Source: Adiantum capillus-veneris (taxonomy: Eukaryota; Streptophyta; Polypodiopsida; Polypodiales; Pteridaceae). Taken from it: a stretch of DNA of 64,000 nt. Where the stretch lies: positions 49,980,274 through 50,044,273 of the forward strand of contig CM043942.1 of NCBI GenBank assembly GCA_014529385.2. The letters run 5' to 3'. The stretch's first letter is position 1, and every line of letters begins with the position of its first letter. A model generated the notes under the pieces. That model did no database searches. It was not told where the DNA came from and was given only the letters and a program-made list of their open reading frames with translations. Shown piece by piece: positions 22,198 to 32,003 of this stretch. Both the position numbers and the translations under genes were made by a program.

Positions 22198-22600
22198 AAG
22201 GCGGTACCAAACGTACTGTACATGGCGTATATGTATGTACTGTACGTTGTTCCTTATAGGAAAAAATTTTACGTACGTAAAAATACGTACTCTTATAAAA
22301 AAACCGCAAAGTACTAAATTTTCTAGGACATTTTCAATAAAAAACAAGAGAGAAGCCAACAACTTATAGAGACATTCAAAGACACGTTTCACAAGACAAC
22401 CATATACTGTGTAACTATTGCAAGAGATTTGGATTTTTATTTTAAATCAACATTGTACGGGCTTTCCACACCCCACCCAAAAAAAAAAAAAAAAAAAAAA
22501 AAACGGCGTATGGATCGTTCCGTATGGTACGGATCCGTACAGAACGTCCGTACGGTACGGAACGGATCAATACGTACGTTTTGATCCAACCTTGAGAAGG
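22198..22600 (+). repeat. GTACGG/ACGTACGT-rich segment, possible small inverted-repeat element
   Basis: Clusters of CGTACG, GTACGG and TACGTACG flank an AT-rich core and an A25 run (22479-22503). The right end, inverted, reads GGTTGGATCAAAACGTACG and partly resembles the left GGCGGTACCAAACGTACTG. A shorter relative in the same orientation lies at about 490-570. A MITE-like origin is a guess. No clean target duplication was found. Confidence 0.4.
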
Positions 22601-22605
22601 GGAGA
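22594..22605 (+). promoter_or_regulatory. E3 polypurine tract
   Basis: GAGAAGGGGAGA directly precedes the 3' LTR. Confidence 0.88.
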
Positions 22606-23159
22606 TGTCACAAACTGCTGACGTGTCAAAGCCTAAAGAATGGAGCCAACTTGCAAATGCTGGCCGAGGGGCCTAAACCCTAAGAAGAACAAGTAACAGA
22701 AGAAGTCCTATCAACTTATGGGGACCCCGTCCGATGGCGCCCCAAGTGACATAAAGGATTAAAATATAGCAGGACCCGCACACACGCAAAATTGATGACG
22801 TGGTAGATTTTCGAAAATTGTGCTGGCATGATGACGTGGCAGGCTGTACGGATTTTGCGTTTTGCGCTAGCTGATGACGTGGCAGCTATATGGATTTCCG
22901 TGATTTACGCTGACAGTTTTTTGGCTTTGCTTTTAGACCAGATGCTTTTGAGTTTGAAGGCTTTTTACTGTAAACTGCTTTTGGGGCCTAGGGCCTTTAA
23001 ATATGTGCTAAGGGCTCATTCTTTGGCATGCTTCCTGGAGAAGGTGCAGAGTCTGGAGTACCGGCTTGTACTTTGCTGATGCAATATAAAGAAATACCGA
23101 AAGGGGCGCCAAGGCCAATACTCTTTGGGGTGGAATTCCGCCACTCTGTGTCGCGTGTC

Positions 23160-23196
<37 letters not shown>

Positions 23197-23270
23197 CAGT
23201 TGTTATTGAAGTGCTAAAAGTCTGCTCAGTCTGCTCTTTTCTATTGGCACGTGGTGCCCGTCTTGTGACA
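22606..23270 (+). repeat. E3 3' LTR
   Basis: 665 bp, about 5% different from the 5' LTR, with the same TGACGTGG motifs, the shared TAAAGAAATACCGAAAGGGG block near 23088 and the (TC)n run near 23160-23192. The ATGAC duplication follows. Confidence 0.93.
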
Positions 23271-23275
23271 ATGAC

Positions 23276-24623
23276 CTACTTGATCATGCATGTCCTGCTA
23301 GAGGCTCACAAAGTGCCAAGCTAGATCCTAAGATAACTAAGACTGATGTTGACCTCTAGCAGTAGCTTGTCCTCAAGTGCAATGTGCACGTGACAATATC
23401 TGTATTTGGAGATGAATTATTGCAGGATTCTCTCTTCATCAAAAGGGTTTATGTCCAAAAGATTGAATTTGTATGCATGATTGCATCGGGTAGTAACTGG
23501 TAACAATGTGGGTTTATTTTTTGAGTATGTGGTGTAATCGAGGGGACAATAACTCTTAAAGTACTCTTCGTTAAGAGAGGGATAGGTGACAAGCAATGAC
23601 GTGGCACTAACACGTGGTGAAGCAGCAGGAAAATGGAAAAACAAAGGGACTTTCTCTGGCGTAGGCGTTAGTGAAATGCAACCCAAAAACTTCTGCAATC
23701 ATGGATTGTTGTGAACTAAGATATGGCTGCAGCATGCTTATCTAACACTGTTGTACATGGCTGATATTTATCAGGGAGAAGCTTTTGTGCAACCATTTAG
23801 TTGACAACTGTTGACCTAAAATTAATTTTAGCAAATGATTTTTGAGTCGCTTTTGAGGCTACATTCCCATAAATTAAGGGCTCTAGTGCTAGATGTAATT
23901 GAGATCAGCTTGCACGGTCACACAAACAATTGTAAAAACTCTTGAGATGGTATGTAAAGATATACAACATGGGGGCTCGACTTGAGGGCCAATACTCTGT
24001 GGAGGGTAAGTACGATTCTCTCGTGTTGTCTAGTGTCTTCAAGTGTCATTTATATTGTTCTGCTCAGTCTTGCAATTGCAGTTTGTGAGTTCGGGTTGAT
24101 CATCCGCTTGACAGGTGATTACACTGATGGTCTCTGCCTCTCTTTCACTAAATAAGTAGCCATCCTTACACAAGCTAGCAGTTCAGTAAGTTTCCAAATG
24201 GTTTGCCAGCGAGTGCCTTAATGGTTTCGCTATCTACAAACAAACCTGATACCTGCTTTCTACTACTGGAATGAGCATGGACCGAATGGGGCGAACCAAT
24301 GAAAACAAACAATTATTATTTCAAAACTATAGCAAATGGGTTTGATCTTAGGAGAAGTTTAATTGTTAATGCCCTTTGCAAATGCTTCTGTTCGAGCTAC
24401 AACTTCATTTTTTCATTTTTTGACCTTGTACCAATGTTGGCTGTTTTTGGTTCCCACTCCAACTAGAAAAGTGCAGGTATTTCTGTATGTCAGAATTGGT
24501 CCCATGCAAAAGGAATGACGTCTTTTATGGTGCCTTGTGATTTCTGTACTTTTACATGTACGTGACAGCTGAAGAAACCTGGCATGAACAATTTTTCTTG
24601 ATATTCCAATGATTTTTTTGCAG
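23276..24623. other. no gene seen; likely intron or 5' flank of the CPP1-like gene
   Basis: No confident exon. A block GAGGGCCAATACTCTGTGGAGGGTAAGT near 23978-24008 echoes the GGGCCAATACTCTTTGGGGTG of the E3 LTR, perhaps a tiny LTR remnant. The upstream exon(s) encoding the transit peptide of the next gene should lie here or farther left but were not found. Confidence 0.4.
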
Positions 24624-25737
24624 GATATACAGCTGTATTCCCGAGAATCTATGTGCGAGATCCACACAGTTTTAGGGCTACTCGGGATGCATCCGAGGAA
24701 GAGATTCAATCAGCTCGCAACTTTCTTGCTGAACAATATGCACATCATGAACGAAGTAGGGAAGCTGTTGAGGCAGCTCATGACAAAATCATCATGGAAA
24801 GCTTCCGAGCAAGGAAAAAATCAAAAATCAATCTTAAGAGCAACCTTAAAAAGAAAGTTGAAGAATCACCTCCGTGGGTGAAAAGAATTCTGAATATTTT
24901 TGAAGTTCCACCTTCTCAAATTATACTACAGAGGGCGGCCTTTTTTGGACTTATGGGAGTGTGGAGTGTGATGAATCCAGCCGAGGGGGGCCCCGCATTT
25001 CAGGTTATGCAACCACCATATGAAAGAGCATTTTACAAACATTGTTGAGCTTTATTCTAATCAAAGATGATTGTGAGACTGCTCTTAAGAATCGAATCAT
25101 CTGCAGGTGGCTGTTTCTCTAGCAGGATGTGTGTATCTTCTTAATTATAGGCTCAAAAGCATTGGGCGGTCCTTCATGCTTGGGTAAGCATTCGAAGTGT
25201 TTATTCACAGTTGATATGAAAGAATTCGTTCTTTTGTCGTTTGTTTGTGTTGCCGTGTCTGTTGTTTAGAGTAGAATACTTGTTTCACAGTTTCAGTCAA
25301 GCAAGCTTCTCTAACTTATTTTACATAAGCCTCTTCTAAAAGGATTTTCAAGTGAATAATGGTTTTCTTTTTTCAAATCTTATTTTTGTTTAGAAACATA
25401 TCAGGTCATGTAGTTTTTCTTCTTCATCTGTTTTCTTGTGTTGCCTTGCTTGTGTGTTTTAGCCTCTCTTATAATTTGTACGCTCAGAACTTTTCTGTGT
25501 GTGTGTGTGTGTGTATATGTATATATATAATAAGTTTCTCTGATTCATCAAGCATTTGATCTAATTGAGCATGTCTGTGGTTTCAGATTCGGCGGGCTTG
25601 TTGTGGGATGGTTGGTTGGCTCCTTCATTGTACCTGTCGTGCCAATGGCTTTACTGCCTCCGAATTGGAGCCTAGAAATCATAACGGCACTGATATCATA
25701 TGTATTCATGTGGGTTGCATGTACTTTCTTGAAGTAA
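24624..25737 (+). CDS. CPP1: CPP1/CDF1-family chloroplast J-like membrane protein (3' three exons)
   Basis: Exons 24624-25003, 25107-25183 and 25587-25737 join in frame through GT-AG introns and end at TAA 25735, giving 201 codons. The first exon follows TTTTTTTGCAG. It encodes FPRIYVRDP, a J-like helix pair (DASEEEIQSARNFLAEQYA, EAAHDKIIMESF) and a basic stretch, then a membrane segment (RAAFFGLMGVWSVM). The second and third exons add three more hydrophobic segments and end in YVFMWVACTFLK. This is the layout of the plant CPP1/CDF1 family (DUF3353), chloroplast-envelope/thylakoid holdase-type chaperones acting on protochlorophyllide oxidoreductase. No exon for the transit peptide and N-terminus was found. 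The loop normally reading DPYKRLGI-like is shortened to DPHSFRAT. The gene may be intact with a distant first exon, or a truncated copy. Confidence 0.82.
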
Positions 25738-28619
25738 GGACACCTTATAGATATTGTATACCCGGGCCTCAAAAGGCTGGACTTGCAAGTGGTGGCTCTA
25801 GCACTCATCTATGCCTGTGCTCAAAAGGATGTCCGTTAAATGTTTCAGTAACACACTTTCTAGAGTAGATAGAGCTTTTCTTCCTTTTTAATGCACCATT
25901 ACTATTTCTGTCACACTAGCCAATTTACCCGATCGACATTTTTGTAATGTACCCATTAGTGGTGAATATCAATATGTATCGGGATTTGTTCAAAAGAAAG
26001 CATGCTCTATGAAGTAGTGATTGTCACTTGAATGACCGTTTTGGGAGGGATTTCTATCGAATTCCAAGCAGAGTGTCAGCTAATGACTGCTTTTGTAGTA
26101 CTGAGCGGTGAGGACTGGTTTAAATCTGGTGGACTTGAAAATTTGTTTACAATCTTCAAGGCTCTAATGGGAAGTGCAGTTAGTAGTGGCTTCCTTTTTG
26201 GTGGTGGTATTTCTCTTTTGCTTGTCCTATTATTCTCAAAGCACACACTCAAACACTTCCCCCTAAAGATACACCTTCATTTGACATGAATCAATCCATG
26301 ACTAAATTTGCAATTAGGATTTTCTTCTTGTCAATTGCTGTACGGATCCCAGTTACCTCTCTCGGGCGCTCACTCTATGTAGAACTCCTATATCTCGTGC
26401 GTTCAAAGGGTACCATAAAAATTCCTTACCTGTGATTTTTTTGTGAATATAGCACACCCTTTTTGTGTTCAATCCGTATTTCTTTTTGAAGCTATACCCC
26501 TTTGTAAATGAAGATGTGGCAATTTTTTGAAATTAAAAAATATCCTTCTATTGAACCCATGTGATAAGTAAATATCAGGTGACCTCCCGCTATGTTCCGT
26601 CTTGAGTAACAGGTGGAGTTGAACACTTGTTGGATAGATCTTGGAGGTTTTTGGGATTGTTTTCTACCACATTAAAGTTTCTTCTGCCTGTAGCTACTAC
26701 ATTGCAAAGTGAAGAGGAGCCTGTTGATTTATACCACCTGATTTAACAAGAGCAGTTGCCTTCTCAGCACTTGCAAATGAGAGGTTTAGTGCTAACTGGC
26801 TCATTGATCTTTTTCCTTGGATGAACACTTTTGTTTCGAAGGTTTCCCGACCTGAACCAACGTTGAATGTTCAAGAGGCACCCTCTGAATTGCACCCTTG
26901 TAAACTGCATGTTAGATGTTAACAATGTTGGCATTATGCAACACAAAAAGCTCGAACTTATCTCTTCTCTATCTCTCAACAACCTTTGGGCGTATCACTT
27001 TGATCTTCCACTCCATTATCGGCTCAATGTGGTTTGGTTGAGGCATTGCTTTCCCCTTTTGCCTTGCCTCCTCTACTGTGTCTATGTTAGACGGCAGTGC
27101 CATTGTTTGTGGTTGATCGGCTTTGCTTAGATGCTTCTTGATGTGAGATTAAGTACTTTGCCATAACCTTCATTCATACGTTCTTCATTTTCGTATCCTT
27201 AATTCATACCTTCTAGAATTTTCCTATTGATGTGGTTGTCACTCAAAAAATGTGTCTTTCCACATCCAAACATCTTGCCAGTCCTAATAGTGAGCTTCAA
27301 TGAATTGACATTTAGACGGGCTTTGTTCGTATCTAGCACGAAAAAGCTCCCTAGCCATGAATATGTTATTAATAAATAGTACTTTTCTTGAAGGAATAAG
27401 AGTTCCATAAACTATTAATAATTTATGGATCACATGTGGATTTGTATTGTCATGCTGATGAAACAAGGATCTTATCCATAATAAAACATGCATTTGTATC
27501 CTAGCATTCATAGTAGGTAGATTTTAAATGTTCTCAATAAGCTCCTTACATTGGCAAAAGGGTCAAAAGGTTGGTTTTTGGAATAAAAGGCAGGAAAGAA
27601 ACATGATTAATTTTTTGCATTTTGTTGTCCCATTAGAAAGATACCCAAGTTGACGTCTTTCTCAACTCTCTTTATGTTAAGGTTCTCATATAGCCAACTT
27701 GTTTGAGCACAAGTGTAGAAGCAATGCAAAAATTCATCACTTGGCATGTTACCAGTTAAGACATTACAACCGTGGGTATATGAAGCAAACATAACGTTAC
27801 ATATGTGCATATTTAGCCTCTCAAAATTCATCTAGTGTTGTGCAAGATCTAAACTCTTTGTTAAGAATCTCAAAAAACAAGGTCTTCATGCTTCTATTCA
27901 AGTGTCGAGGTATTTTCAATAAAGTAACGAGAAATGCTAAGGTCAACTCTTAGCTTTTAATAACCTTGCCTTTGGACAAGTGCCATAAAATGTGGGAGTG
28001 ACGAGTAGTTTTAAATGTGAGCTGTCTTAGCATGGAAATGCTAGTTGATTGAGGTGGGTCCAACAAACAATTGAAATTCCACCTTCAATAGTGTGGGGCT
28101 TCCTCAAGCACTTGTGCCACCAAAATTGGAATGAATTACTCAATAAACAATGTCGACTAGATGCTGGTTAGAAGCAAGTTGGATTCCATAGAGTCAGTAA
28201 ACTAGTTGCGGGTAGTAAGTGTGCGCAAAGAAGTAAACTAGTTTTGATCACATGATACGTAGTGGGCATGCATTCTACAATTTGAAAGATGTGTCCATAA
28301 TAGAATACACTTTTTGCAAATCATGTGTTGCATTCAAATTTGTTTCAAGAATTTTTCTTTTCTTGAAATGGTCATTTGGTTGATGTAAATCAAGACTTTG
28401 ACCAACAAGTGCAACCAAGAACTTGCTAACCATGCTAGAGGTTCGGTATGGAAAAGGGCTAGTGAGAAGTGATAAGCTTTAGGGACTATGTCTCTGATAG
28501 GCGAGGGACTCTAGCATATTCATCTCCACATATCTGTACTCCTCTTATAGGCCCCCTGGCCCATCTTCAGTAGACCCCTTGACAACTCATGCTGGACCGT
28601 GTCCTTCTGGTCCTACCTT
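25738..28619. other. no gene recognised
   Basis: AT-rich sequence with short random frames on both strands. It should include the 3' UTR of the CPP1-like gene. Minus-strand frames near 27284-27511 and 27607-27831 have protein-like composition (e.g. YTHGCNVLTGNMPSDEFLH) but no recognised family. They may be decayed transposon sequence linked to the integrase remnant just to the right. Confidence 0.4.
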
Positions 28620-29110
28620 TCTCTTGACATTACTCCCTCCTTGAAGGAGAGTTTTTGTCCTTAAAAAAAGGTGGAATCTTTGTTCCTAAGAACACTCATG
28701 TCTTCTTAAGTGGCACTTTCTTTATGTCTATCTTTCCACTTAACCAATACTTGTGGACGCACATGATGATGAGTACATAAAACTTGATAGGAAGAAAACT
28801 TGTAGGCTATAGCTCCAACTCGCTTGAATATATTTGAATGGGCCACAATATGTAGGAGATAACTTAGCTATCTAACCAGTTTTTATACTTTTTGAATGGT
28901 CTGGAATACGTAAAAATATATCTTCACCTTCTCTAGAAGTGACTTATTGATTTTTTTTTTCTCAACATACATTCTGTATCTATCTTGTGCTTGTCAAACA
29001 TTTTGACGAGAAATCTTGAGCATATCCACGTGATCTTGGATAATGTCCATGACTTGCTGAATTGTTGATGTAGCCAATCCCACCCTTACTGATGGATTGG
29101 GTGGAAAGGT
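28620..29110 (-). pseudogene. decayed Ty3 integrase C-terminus with chromodomain-like end
   Basis: On minus, from 29110 leftward, the translation shows DHVDMLKISRQNVRQAQDRY, then a degraded GPF/KRVGAIAY region and PQVLVKWKDRHKESAT-stop-EDM, and finally a GGSNV end near 28625. This matches the tail of Ty3 integrase through the chromodomain-type QVLVKW...TWED box. Multiple stops and frame changes show an old copy. No LTR was confirmed. Confidence 0.7.
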
Positions 29111-29715
29111 GTACATAAGACTCAACAAGTAATTCACTTGTTTTCATTAAAATGCTTCATAATTAGTCAAATGAATGAATTTACATGTTGCTTCACATAT
29201 GAATTTTCTAAACACTAGGATCCATAACACTTAGTGTGCATACATTAGCAAAAAATTATCCGAGCGTGTGTTTCCACTATTGGAGTGTTTTGTGCTTGCC
29301 TATGCTCATGGCACAGTTGATGCACATAGCATACATGAGACTTGAGGGAATAGATATGTAAATAGCTCTTTAAAAGAAATTAAACACTTTCCACTTTGAA
29401 TCGTAACAATTCATAATATACTAAACAGAACAATTACTAAACATGCTAAAATATGTGAACCATGATAGAATGCAAACATAAATCACATCCAAGTAAAAAC
29501 AATGAAACATTTTTATTGACATGATATAGCCTTTGCTATGTACGTAATAGGTGTGCATAATATAACCTAAAAATCTTAATCAACCATTCATTAATGTTGT
29601 TTGTCGTACTTGTTACATCAACAAAGTTTTACTAGATGTTCGATAAGCTTTGGCCACTCAAATTGTTCCCAATACCTCATGCTTGAAATGATCTAATAAA
29701 CGGATTTCACCAGCA

Positions 29716-29730
29716 CCAAATAGGGACTTT
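29716..29730. repeat. 15-bp target-site duplication (left) of LINE fragment
   Basis: CCAAATAGGGACTTT here is repeated exactly at 30237-30251, bracketing the 506-bp LINE fragment. Confidence 0.9.
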
Positions 29731-30236
29731 AAAAAAAAAAAAAACGAGAAAAAGATCCTTCTATTAGTTACTGAAACTGCCCATAGGGCTACAACCACCT
29801 CTTCAAGAGAGGGCTACAACAACCATGGTGGGAGACTCCCAATGAAAAAACCAGAATATGTACAATGGGGCTAAATCAAGAAATGGGGGGAGGGAAAATC
29901 CACACAGGTGGTCGGTAGTGCCATCGTAGTGCACCCTGGACCATGGTGTAGAAGGGCCCAGGATGCCAGAGTCGTAGGAAAGCCTCTCTGCGCTGCCGCA
30001 TGCGGTCGGAGCTGCCTTGTAGTCGTCCTCTGAGAGTGTGGATCAGCTCTAGCCAAAAATCGCGTACAGTCTCTGCTGGTCGCACAGGGCGAGCCTCAAA
30101 GATGCAGAAACAACGGGCCCACCAGATGAACCAGAGTGTCAGGCCACTGATGCGCTCCCAACACTCCTCTCTCTTGCTGCACCACTCCTATGGAGTAAGC
30201 TCTGTATAGCAGGCTGAAGTGTAGGTCACCCTCCTG
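29731..30236 (-). mobile_element. 5'-truncated LINE 3' end
   Basis: Bounded by a 15-bp direct repeat. On minus it encodes the C-terminal end of a plant LINE ORF2-like protein (LTLWFIWWARCFCIFEARP, then RMRQRREAFLRLWHP), a stop near 29880 and about 145 bp of 3' UTR. The 3' end, on the minus strand, is a run of 14 T (A14 on plus at 29731-29744), so the tail is poly(T), not the usual poly(A). Severe 5' truncation plus a long duplication is typical of target-primed reverse transcription. Confidence 0.82.
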
Positions 30237-30617
30237 CCAAATAGGGACTTTTTTATGATACATAATTAAGAAAAAGGATTAATATCTGGTCCATAGACTC
30301 ATATTCTTCACATGTGGAATATTTCTCATATAGTGATGTCAATAAATGTGATATTTGTCAAGTACAAGAAGTACTTGTGTGTGAAGTTAACTTGAGACAC
30401 TCAATGATAGGATTGAGAGGGACCTTCCTAAAACCTTGCCGCACACTGGTTGAACCGAACTCGGTGAATTCCTAAACCATGTTGTACAATGTGTGATTGA
30501 CAACATGTGCCAAAGAACGATCCCCACTTTGTAGGCGTATGATCGCCTTAAGAGAATCGACCACTAAAAATTATATAATACCCTGAGTAGACCTTCAATT
30601 CCATCATAAGGGAAATT

Positions 30618-30810
30618 TGTTGGGGTTCACGCCAACTGGCTAGCCCATCTCTTAACCCTAACCTTATTCTTTCATATACTATAGAATAAGGAGTTGTGAG
30701 ATTACATCCTCACATTGTGCTCCACCCAAACCCGTGCTCCTACTTCCCTCATTTTCCTGCACGCACACACACACACACACACACCCACACTTGTGCACGC
30801 GCACTTCACA
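30618..30810 (+). repeat. small LTR (193 bp) of copia-like or TRIM element
   Basis: It starts TGTTGGGGTTCACGCC, ends CTTCACA, and includes an (AC)n run. Two bases later comes TGGTATCAAAGCC (30813), an initiator-Met-type primer site. About 150 bp of decayed charged coding-like sequence follows. No second LTR was found, so the element is truncated. Confidence 0.7.
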
Positions 30811-30812
30811 AG

Positions 30813-30825
30813 TGGTATCAAAGCC
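30813..30825 (+). promoter_or_regulatory. primer binding site of the small LTR element
   Basis: TGGTATCAAAGCC is a known copia-type variant of the initiator-Met complement and sits two bases after the LTR end. Confidence 0.75.
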
Positions 30826-31135
30826 TAGGCGGGAGGTGCATCAACATCTTCACCTTCATCTTGCATGCACAGGGCTCAAGAGGAGCATAAGGTCTTGCAA
30901 CGCTTTCAAAGCTAAGGAACTAGAGGAGGATCTATAGAATCGAGTGAAGAGGAACTTGACTCATCTGGTAGCACTGGATTATGATGAGAACTGAAAAAGG
31001 TAAAGGAAGGAAGTGCTAGTTACTTTGTACAATTAGCACTGGTGATTGCAAAAGCAACGCAAGGCAAAGTAAAATTGCAACACTGGTGACACCAATCTGT
31101 AGTGCAATAGAAGAGAGAGAGAGAGAAAGAGAGAG

Positions 31136-31140
<5 letters not shown>

Positions 31141-31187
<47 letters not shown>
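31141..31187 (+). repeat. (AG)n microsatellite
   Basis: A near-perfect AG run inside a longer GA-rich stretch (31110-31190). Another GA run lies at 31360-31383. The Ser/Leu-rich or Arg/Glu-rich frames across it are artefacts. Confidence 0.95.
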
Positions 31188-31190
<3 letters not shown>

Positions 31191-31814
31191 CTTCCTTGCC
31201 TCTCATGACACTCTCGACGAGAAGAGAAGAGAGTAGTTTCGATAGCAGAGAGAGAGGGAAGAGGCGGCATTGTGCTTTTGAAAACACACACAAATGGTTT
31301 CAAAGAAGCAATGTATGTGAAACACACACACATATACTTAGCCTCATCCTCATGGAAAGAGAGGGAGAGAGAGAGAGAGAGAAAATGTCTTCTTAGCTCT
31401 GCAAGCTATGTTCGTTTATGTATATCTACTACTTTTTTATTTCATGGTATGGGCAAATTTGGCTCTGTGTGAGGGAGTGTTTATGTGGTGGCACCCTTGC
31501 TTCAGATAGTGCTTTTCTCTTCTAGGGCTCTCTAGATCCTTAGGGCAGTTGAATGAGGTTTTTATGCTTTGTAAGTTTTTAAAGTTGTGACTACCTATAA
31601 AAGCCTATACGGATGTAATGGTTTTTCTTTTATAGTTTCACCTAGGTCATAAAATGAGCATTGAAAAAACAAAAAAGGGGGAGTTCCTTTATGGCCTTCA
31701 AAAAGCAAAGTAGAGTCACCTTCAAATGGCCTTGAAAAGGAAAAGTAGAGTCACCCTTCAAATGACAAATGGAGGCATATAATATAGATATTAGTTTGGA
31801 GGTGCCGCCTCTAG

Positions 31815-31877
<63 letters not shown>
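31815..31877 (+). repeat. (TC)n microsatellite
   Basis: A long uninterrupted TC tract. It is bounded on the left by 31640-31800, where a TGGCCTTxAAAAAGxAAAAGTAGAGTCACC block is repeated imperfectly. Confidence 0.95.
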
Positions 31878-31885
<8 letters not shown>

Positions 31886-32003
31886 TCTCTCTCTAATTGG
31901 ACAGCCAATGCACACCGGTTTAAGACACCCGGACACAAGAAATGAGGACATGTGGGGGGAGGGGCTACATGAATCTCTTTCCCTTTTATATAGTATATAT
32001 AGA

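Larger units (their letters stand above)
13337..23270 (+). mobile_element. E3, non-autonomous LTR retrotransposon split by a copia element
   Basis: Two LTRs (673 and 665 bp, TGTCACAAACTG...CTTGTGACA) with a 5-bp duplication, a primer site matching initiator tRNA-Met and a polypurine tract define a complete element. Excluding the copia insert at 15476-20759, the internal region is about 3.3 kb and contains no recognisable gag, protease, RT or integrase, so it would rely on enzymes from another element. It carries a 33-bp repeat array, GC-rich hairpin-like repeats and a minus-strand open stretch. The LTRs differ by roughly 5%, making it the oldest of the datable insertions here. Confidence 0.92.

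Noticed and set aside
23417-23698. 93-codon minus frame with Ser/Pro/Leu-rich start
   Set aside because: It is on the wrong strand for the CPP1-like gene, with no domain or splice support.
29876-30085. Host gene on minus
   Set aside because: The 15-bp target duplication and LINE C-terminal motifs show it is a LINE tail.
31016-31333. Ser/Leu-rich and Arg/Glu-rich frames over AG/TC tracts (also 31642-32068, 62910-63208, 63469-64000)
   Set aside because: They are translations of dinucleotide repeats.
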